From contig NZ_QOLA01000009.1 in the NCBI RefSeq assembly GCF_003324565.1, positions 208,196 to 272,195 on the forward strand: a stretch of DNA of 64,000 nt. The letters run 5' to 3'. The position numbers and the translations under genes were made by a program. Under the pieces are notes generated by a model, which saw only the letters and a program-made list of their open reading frames with translations, was not told the DNA's origin and did not search any database. Positions 60,301 to 64,000 of this stretch are shown here, piece by piece; the stretch's first letter is position 1, and every line of letters begins with the position of its first letter. This DNA is from Streptomyces sp. SDr-06 (GTDB taxonomy: Bacteria > Actinomycetota > Actinomycetes > Streptomycetales > Streptomycetaceae).

Positions 60301-60611
60301 TAGTCGGAGGCGGCGCGCACGATGTTCGCGACCTTCTCCGCGTTGCGGGCGTCGCGCCAGGTGGCTATGGACCCCTTCACCTCGAAGCCGCCCATGACGA
60401 GGCCGACGAGCACGGGGATGAGGAGGATCGCGTTCAGCCGGGTGGCCACGCGCCAGTTGCGCGGGGAGAAACGGCTGCTGCTGCCCGGGGTGTCCTTGCC
60501 GGGATCCGGGGCAGAGGTCTGGGGCGCGGGCTGTGCCACCGCCGTGCGCTGCGGCGGGGTGAAGTTGCCCCGCGCCTGCTGCGTCGCGGAGCTCGTCCTG
60601 CTTCGCTTCAC
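57399..60611 (-). CDS. cvnA2: Conservon sensor histidine kinase-like protein CvnA (first conservon)
   Basis: 1070 residues. After a polar N-terminus come a membrane helix (RLNAILLIPVLVGLVMGGFE, about 58-77), an extracytoplasmic NIT-type helical sensor domain (about 85-390) with RDLTAQPLLQ and LLLRPSDDPKTF, and a second helix (INGAIVVVALLAAFILAGMV). HAMP, then an ATPase domain with ELLENATTFSSP (N-box) and IHDKGIGLTAEDFADIN (G1), ends near 720. No phosphoacceptor His of the usual HisKA type is visible. The last 350 residues are Tyr/Gln/Gly/Pro-rich and probably disordered. It heads the operon cvnA-B-C-D. Confidence 0.93.
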   Translation of the reverse strand: MKRSRTSSATQQARGNFTPPQRTAVAQPAPQTSAPDPGKDTPGSSSRFSPRNWRVATRLNAILLIPVLVGLVMGGFEVKGSIATWRDARNAEKVANIVRAASDYGQALLNERDLTAQPLLQNKRDSDDVSKAYATSDAARAKFDDAVKGMPDTPSLKRRLAKVRDAEKTLDDLRKTAYAKGVEAKNPVLTEEGYTAIPHYLSTFSNELGLGTGNITSYGRMVYAVDLAKSAESLQRSIGLHLLLRPSDDPKTFQMQVKAFNSYNYLEFIALGEFDAGGTDADSQHLKEVMATKAAKVAQDFPGAKQQADNGPHIGAAPAADGSIYNGMAAAIGEGQTAKQLKAQGITPESWMAASTSKFEGYSEVEDELVGRAVTEAGQIADDAKTTAYINGAIVVVALLAAFILAGMVARQMSRSMRRLRNAAFDVAEQRLPMLVDQLSRTEPGRVDTRVEPIPIDSTDEIGEVARAFDQVHREAVRLAAEQALLRGNVNAIFTNLSRRNQSLIEGQLTLITDLENNEADPDQLESLFKLDHLATRMRRNGENLLVLAGEEPGRRWDQPVPLVDVLRAASSEVESYERIELSGVPEAEIHGRAVTDLVHLLAELLENATTFSSPQTKVRVTATRLPDGRVMIEIHDKGIGLTAEDFADINHRLANPPTVDAAVSQRMGLFVVGRLSDRHGIRVQLRPSGEQAGTTSLVMLPDPITHGGGGESAPLGDDFTVSSIIPEQHQQQAYESAPAPMRTAAELGFDDSRYESADQSDPRELDPVNRSLMREERRAALEAQAQGGERPLFRDELEPQQSPAYDGSYEGPQQYATQDQSYEGSYEPQQAGGGYDGSYQNQQYAPEHTGAYAQDSYAPQNGYQESGYAEGSYGGPAADQGPYEAPYAAQAPQGDWQQENAYQEPYAAPFQPEAESVEESRGVPEGTADRVGFDRPGPTPTNGHGLTGAGLPRRGSQQSRPAEPEQEQGQQAATPDGPAGDWRSTNDERWTRAEKLREPKAGGVTPSGLPRRVPKANLVEGAAEQTPQGGPQVSRAPEDVRGRLSNLRRGVQQGRNAGSDTSNTYNQER

Positions 60612-60798
60612 TCGACCAACAACCTCTCGGAGCCGGCACCCGTGGGGCGTGCCGCTGTGTGTTTCAGAGCCGTACTTCTCGGGGCCGTACTACTCGGGAG
60701 TTCGTCGAATTCCAGCACGTGGGACGGCCGCCATCCAAACGTCTGGAATCTGCGGTTCCGAGTGGCCAAAGCCTCAGATAAAACGGGCATAAAGAGCG

Positions 60799-60820
60799 AG
60801 CCCCGCCAAATGGCGGGGCT
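60799..60820. terminator. Hairpin between the two conservons (distal)
   Basis: AGCCCCGCCA (60799-60808) and TGGCGGGGCT (60811-60820) form a perfect stem. On the minus strand it is followed by CGCTCTTTATG. It insulates cvnA2 from readthrough of the second conservon. The 187 bases between it and the cvnA2 start hold the cvnA2 promoter; I see no gene there. Confidence 0.65.
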
Positions 60821-60899
60821 GATGTGAGCGCAGCGACACCGGATGAACGCGGCGGGTTGCGGTGACACGAGAATTCTCTGTCGAAACGTTATGAACACA

Positions 60900-60933
60900 G
60901 GGGCGGATCGTGTCAAAGGACACAGTCCGCCCC
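60900..60933 (-). terminator. Terminator after cvnD1
   Basis: GGGGCGGA and TCCGCCCC flank an inner GTGTC/GACAC stem with an AAAG loop, 35 bases beyond the cvnD1 stop. Confidence 0.75.
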
Positions 60934-60967
60934 CGTTTCGCCTACGACAACTGCCGTATGGCACCGC

Positions 60968-61549
60968 CTACTTGAGTCGGGCCATGAGGGCGTGTTCGAC
61001 GAGGGTGATGAGGGCGCTCTTGGCGTCGGCGCGGTGGCGGGCGTCGGTGACGATGATCGGGGTGTCGGGTCCGATCTGGAGGGCTTCGCGTACTTCGTCG
61101 GGGGTGTAGGGCTGGTGTCCGTCGAAGCCGTTGAGGGCGATGACGAAGGGGAGGCCGCTGTTCTCGAAGTAGTCGACGGCGGGGAAGCAGTCGGCGAGGC
61201 GGCGGGTGTCGACGAGGACGACGGCGCCGATGGCGCCGCGTACGAGGTCGTCCCACATGAACCAGAAGCGGTCCTGGCCGGGGGTGCCGAACAGGTACAG
61301 GATCAGGTCCTGGTCGAGGGTGATGCGGCCGAAGTCCATGGCGACCGTGGTGGTCGTCTTGTCCCCGGTGTGGGTCAGGTCGTCGATGCCCGCGCTCGCG
61401 GACGTCATCACGGCTTCGGTGCGCAGCGGGTTGATCTCCGAGACCGCGCCGACGAACGTGGTCTTGCCCACGCCGAAACCGCCCGCCACCACGATCTTCG
61501 CGGAAGTAGTGGAGCGGGCGGCGCCGCCGCTAGAGCTTCCGAAGTCCAC
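60968..61549 (-). CDS. cvnD1: Conservon Ras-like GTPase CvnD (second conservon)
   Basis: 193 residues, identical to the first CvnD except Gly for Ala at position 4 and Lys for Arg at 193. Walker A GGFGVGKTTF and the FGTPGQDRFWF motif are intact. At DNA level two long tracts are identical to cvnD2, with a synonymously diverged block between them, which points to recombination between the copies. It overlaps cvnC1 by 20 bases. Confidence 0.93.
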   Translation of the reverse strand: MDFGSSSGGAARSTTSAKIVVAGGFGVGKTTFVGAVSEINPLRTEAVMTSASAGIDDLTHTGDKTTTTVAMDFGRITLDQDLILYLFGTPGQDRFWFMWDDLVRGAIGAVVLVDTRRLADCFPAVDYFENSGLPFVIALNGFDGHQPYTPDEVREALQIGPDTPIIVTDARHRADAKSALITLVEHALMARLK

Positions 61550-61937
61550 TGAGCACCCTCTCGAGCAGCGTTACGTCCGGCGTGCCGCCGGTCTCTCCAT
61601 TGCCCGGCTGGTGGATCGCCACCATGCCGGCCTCCGCCAGGTCGGCGACGAGGATCCGGGCGACACCGAGCGGCATCTGGAGCAGCGCGGAGACCTCCGC
61701 CACCGACTTGACCTCACGGCAGAGGTGGCAGATCCGCTGGTGCTCGGGAAGAAGCGTGGCAAGGTGCGCCGGGTCTGCGGTGGTGCTGACCAGCGCCTCG
61801 ATGGCGAGCTGGTAGCGCGGCCTGGTCCGGCCGCCGGTCATGGCGTACGGACGGACCAGCGGCTGGTCGCCTTCACCGTCGTACGCCGCATCGTGCAGCG
61901 CGCCGTACGAATCGTGTGAGGCGGGTGGCGGGGTCAT
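61530..61937 (-). CDS. cvnC1: Conservon DUF742 protein CvnC (second conservon)
   Basis: 135 residues. DUF742 core as in the first conservon (QPLVRPYAMTGGRTRPRYQL; HQRICHLCREVKSVAEVSAL), with only a 28-residue N-terminal extension in place of about 80. The ATG at 61937 has GGAGGAACC directly upstream. It is predicted to bind the CvnA/CvnB complex and is coupled to cvnD1 by overlap. Confidence 0.92.
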   Translation of the reverse strand: MTPPPASHDSYGALHDAAYDGEGDQPLVRPYAMTGGRTRPRYQLAIEALVSTTADPAHLATLLPEHQRICHLCREVKSVAEVSALLQMPLGVARILVADLAEAGMVAIHQPGNGETGGTPDVTLLERVLSGLRKL

Positions 61938-62115
61938 TGGTTCCTCCGGGCGGGGACAGCAAGCCATCTGCGAGCCGTCGGGCAGGGCCGGTGGGGGGAG
62001 TCGTGCGGCCGGGACGGATATCTGCAACGTGCGGGGGCCGGTCCGCGCCGGAGGGGGCGGCGCTGGTGGCTCCCGACCCCCGGCCTCGCGAGCGGCTCGG
62101 CCGGGGGGTTTGCGG

Positions 62116-62538
62116 TCAGTGGAGCAGGCTGCCCTGGAGCTCGGCGCGCAGGTCCGGCGTCAGGACGCTGCCGGCGCGGTCGACCAGGAGGGCCATCTCG
62201 TAGCCCACCAGGCCGATGTCGCACTCCGGGTGCGCGAGCACGGCCAGGGAGGAACCGTCGGAGACGGACATCAGGAAGAGGAAGCCGCGCTCCATCTCCA
62301 CCACGGTCTGGGCGACGCTGCCGCCCTCGAAGATCCGGGAGGCCCCCGCGGTCAGCGAGGTCAGCCCCGACGCCACGGCGGCCAGCTGGTCGGCGCGGTC
62401 GCGCGGGAAGCCTTCGGACATGGCGAGGAGCAGGCCGTCGGCGGAGACCACCACCGTGTGGGACACCCCGGGGGTGTTGTCCACAAAGTTGGTGATCAAC
62501 CAGTTCAGGTTCTGTGCCGCCTGGCTCATCGGACTCAA
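62116..62538 (-). CDS. cvnB1: Conservon roadblock/LC7 protein CvnB (second conservon)
   Basis: 140 residues, very close to the first CvnB; differences include GGSVAQ for GGAVNQ and HPECDI for HPEADI. TTG 62538 has AGGAG six bases upstream inside the end of cvnA1 and lies one base from that stop codon. The 178 bases between its stop and cvnC1 are unusually long for a conservon and hold no reading frame I can support. Confidence 0.92.
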   Translation of the reverse strand: MSPMSQAAQNLNWLITNFVDNTPGVSHTVVVSADGLLLAMSEGFPRDRADQLAAVASGLTSLTAGASRIFEGGSVAQTVVEMERGFLFLMSVSDGSSLAVLAHPECDIGLVGYEMALLVDRAGSVLTPDLRAELQGSLLH

Positions 62539-64000
62539 CTAACGCTCCTGCTGGTGAGTGGGGTCCACGTGGAAGCTGCCGGTGGAGCCGTTGCCGGCCT
62601 GCCGGCCCTGCTGGATGCCCCGGCGGAGATTGGTCAGCCGGCCGCGCACGTCGTCGGGCGCCCGGGAGACCTGGGGTCCTGCCTGGTGGTTCTGCTGCTG
62701 TGCGGTGCCCGGCACCAGGTTGGCGCGCGGGACCCGCTTGGGAAGACCGGACGTGGTCACGCCACCGGCGGCGGGCTTGCGGGCTCGCTCGGCCTGGCGG
62801 ACCAGATCGTCGTTGGGCGAGCTGCGCCAGGCGCCGCTGCCGTTGGTGCCCGCGTCCGCGGCGCCGGAGCCGTTCGCACCGCCGGTCCCGCGGACCGGGC
62901 GGCGCTCGGGCGCCGGCTGCTGCGGCGCGCCGCCCAGACCCTGCGGCTGCGGAGCCTGGGGCGTCTGAGTCGCGGGCTGCTGGGGCTGGCCGCCCTGCTG
63001 GCCCTGCTGCTGGAACCAGTTGGTCTCCAGCGTGTCGAACAGCGGGGTGCGCCCGTCACCGGCACCGGCCGGCGGCAGCGCCTCGTGCTGCGGCTGCGCG
63101 GGCAGGCTCGCGGCCGGGCGGCGCTGGCCGGCGAAGTCGTTGCCGTCCCGGCGCGGGCGCGGGGCGCCCTGACCGAAGTCCTGGCCCTGCTGGGGCGCCT
63201 GCTGCTGGTACTGCTGCGGCTGGACCGGCTGCGGCGCGGGCGGCCGCGGCGCGTTGAAGTCCGGGCGGGCGAACTCGGAGGTCGCCGCCGGGTTCTGGCG
63301 GTCGTCGGCGGGGCGCGGGTAGGAGCCGGTGTCCTGGCCGGGCCGGGCGAACTGGCCGGTGGCGGACGGGTCCTGGTCCGGGCGCGCGAACGAGCCCGTG
63401 GTGGACAGGTCCTGCTCGGGACGCGCGTACTGCCCGGTGTTGGCGGACTGGTCGCCGTACCCGTTGTACCCGCCCGGCCGCTCGAACTGGCCGGTCCCCG
63501 CGGGGTCCTGGGCGGCCGGGGCGCCGAACACGTCGGGCCGTACGAACGTGCCGGTGCCCGAGGCCTGGTCCTGCTGGCTGCCGGGCGGCGGCCCGTCGAA
63601 GTCCGGCCGGGCGAACTCGGCGGTCGCGCCGGGGCCCTGGCGGTCGTCCAGCGCGGGACGCGGGTACTGGCCGGTGTGCTGCTCCGGCTCCTCGTGGCCG
63701 CGCGGCGCGTCCAGGGCCGAGGCCGCGGACGGGTCGGCGCCCCAGCTCGCGGCCTGCGGCCGGGCGGGCTGCTGCGCCTGCGGGTTGCCGCCGGGCAGCT
63801 CGGCGCGCGGGGCGCCGGGCGGCGGGGTGATCGGACGGTCGCCGCGGCGGGGAGCGGCCGGGCCGCTGCCGAACGCCGACTGCTGGCCCTGCTGCTGCGG
63901 GGGCTGACCCTGCTGCGGGCCGCCGTTGCGGGGCGGCAGGGCCGCGCGCGGGCCCTGGCCGCCGGCGACCTGGCCGCGCGGGGCGCCCGCGGCCAAGATC
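62539..64000 (-). CDS. cvnA1: Conservon sensor CvnA (second conservon), C-terminal part, cut by window edge
   Basis: About 487 residues, all of it the low-complexity tail of a CvnA kinase; the sensor, membrane and ATPase domains lie beyond the window. The tail is Pro/Gln/Gly-rich and contains nine copies of a TGxFxRP-like unit (see the repeat entry). It closes with ANLVPGTAQQ, GPQVSRAPDDVRGRLTNLRR and QQGRQAGNGS, matching the end of the first CvnA. That conserved end probably docks CvnB or membrane partners. Confidence 0.88.
   Translation of the reverse strand, partial: ILAAGAPRGQVAGGQGPRAALPPRNGGPQQGQPPQQQGQQSAFGSGPAAPRRGDRPITPPPGAPRAELPGGNPQAQQPARPQAASWGADPSAASALDAPRGHEEPEQHTGQYPRPALDDRQGPGATAEFARPDFDGPPPGSQQDQASGTGTFVRPDVFGAPAAQDPAGTGQFERPGGYNGYGDQSANTGQYARPEQDLSTTGSFARPDQDPSATGQFARPGQDTGSYPRPADDRQNPAATSEFARPDFNAPRPPAPQPVQPQQYQQQAPQQGQDFGQGAPRPRRDGNDFAGQRRPAASLPAQPQHEALPPAGAGDGRTPLFDTLETNWFQQQGQQGGQPQQPATQTPQAPQPQGLGGAPQQPAPERRPVRGTGGANGSGAADAGTNGSGAWRSSPNDDLVRQAERARKPAAGGVTTSGLPKRVPRANLVPGTAQQQNHQAGPQVSRAPDDVRGRLTNLRRGIQQGRQAGNGSTGSFHVDPTHQQER
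63250..63682 (-). repeat. Degenerate peptide repeat TG-x-(F/Y)-x-RP, nine copies, in CvnA1 tail
   Basis: In order from the N-terminal side: TGQYPRP, TAEFARP, TGTFVRP, TGQFERP, TGQYARP, TGSFARP, TGQFARP, TGSYPRP, TSEFARP. Spacing is irregular, 13 to about 25 residues. The first CvnA tail lacks this unit and instead has Tyr-rich YDGSYEG/YAPQ-type repeats. Confidence 0.8.

Noticed and set aside
57315..60827. 1170-codon plus-strand frame opposite cvnA2
   Set aside because: The translation is Leu/Arg/Val/Gly low complexity typical of antisense frames of GC-rich genes; the minus strand encodes a well-formed CvnA.

Overview
The window is chromosomal DNA from a Streptomyces species. The evidence is the very high G+C with G/C-rich third codon positions, frequent GTG and TTG starts, twin-arginine secretion signals, two tandem conservons, and a gene order I recall from the S. 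coelicolor core around ilvB-ilvN-ilvC-serA, leuB, ilvE, cimA, accB-accE and the cvn loci. I see no rRNA, tRNA, CRISPR array or insertion sequence.

Region 1 (1-10.1 kb): the end of an aldo/keto reductase gene, a 2-hydroxyacid dehydrogenase, a membrane PAS-GGDEF-EAL protein with a degenerate EAL domain, and then ilvB-ilvN-ilvC-serA. A 13-residue Ile/Leu/Val leader peptide and an attenuator-type hairpin precede ilvB. Branched-chain amino acid genes return as leuB (26.4 kb), ilvE (27.6 kb) and cimA (36.2 kb), so much of the Ile/Val/Leu pathway lies within 33 kb.

Region 2 (10.1-26.2 kb): a TetR gene with a clear palindromic operator; a PucR-type regulator divergent from the proline-to-glutamate pair (proline dehydrogenase, P5C dehydrogenase); a nitroreductase; an AAC(2')-I-like acetyltransferase; a Tat-secreted phospholipase C and a Tat-secreted purple-acid-type phosphatase, each preceded by a PHO-box-like repeat; a PadR/DUF2812 pair; two LysR genes that overlap tail to tail; an MFS exporter; and a 42-residue peptide gene behind a structured, possibly SAM-IV-like leader.

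Region 3 (28.8-44.1 kb): an NCS1 permease divergent from a fused ureAB and ureC with no accessory genes, then agmatine deiminase, a TetR regulator and an MHS-type transporter. The permease/urease promoter region carries two copies of a 15-bp operator-like motif. Next come cimA, membrane and envelope proteins of unknown role, a YceI protein, an XRE-TPR regulator and a secreted M64 peptidase.

Region 4 (44.2-48.3 kb) is a less G+C-rich island and the most interesting system here: an HTH/TPR-like regulator, an 87-residue precursor peptide, an ATP-grasp peptide maturase and a PIMT-like methyltransferase. This is a graspetide (omega-ester peptide) RiPP cluster of the TgmA/B/C type. The precursor core has Thr/Ser residues before, and Asp residues after, a central Asp-Gly. 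That arrangement suits a side-chain-crosslinked hairpin with an aspartimide at its turn.

Region 5 (48.3-64 kb): a DeoR/LacI-type chimeric regulator divergent from a Tat-secreted PL8 polysaccharide lyase with a perfect operator palindrome between them; accB-accE (acyl-CoA carboxylase); a TetR regulator overlapping an alpha/beta hydrolase; and two adjacent conservons (CvnA-B-C-D), the second cut by the window edge. The two cvnD genes share long identical DNA tracts separated by a synonymously diverged tract, which suggests gene conversion.
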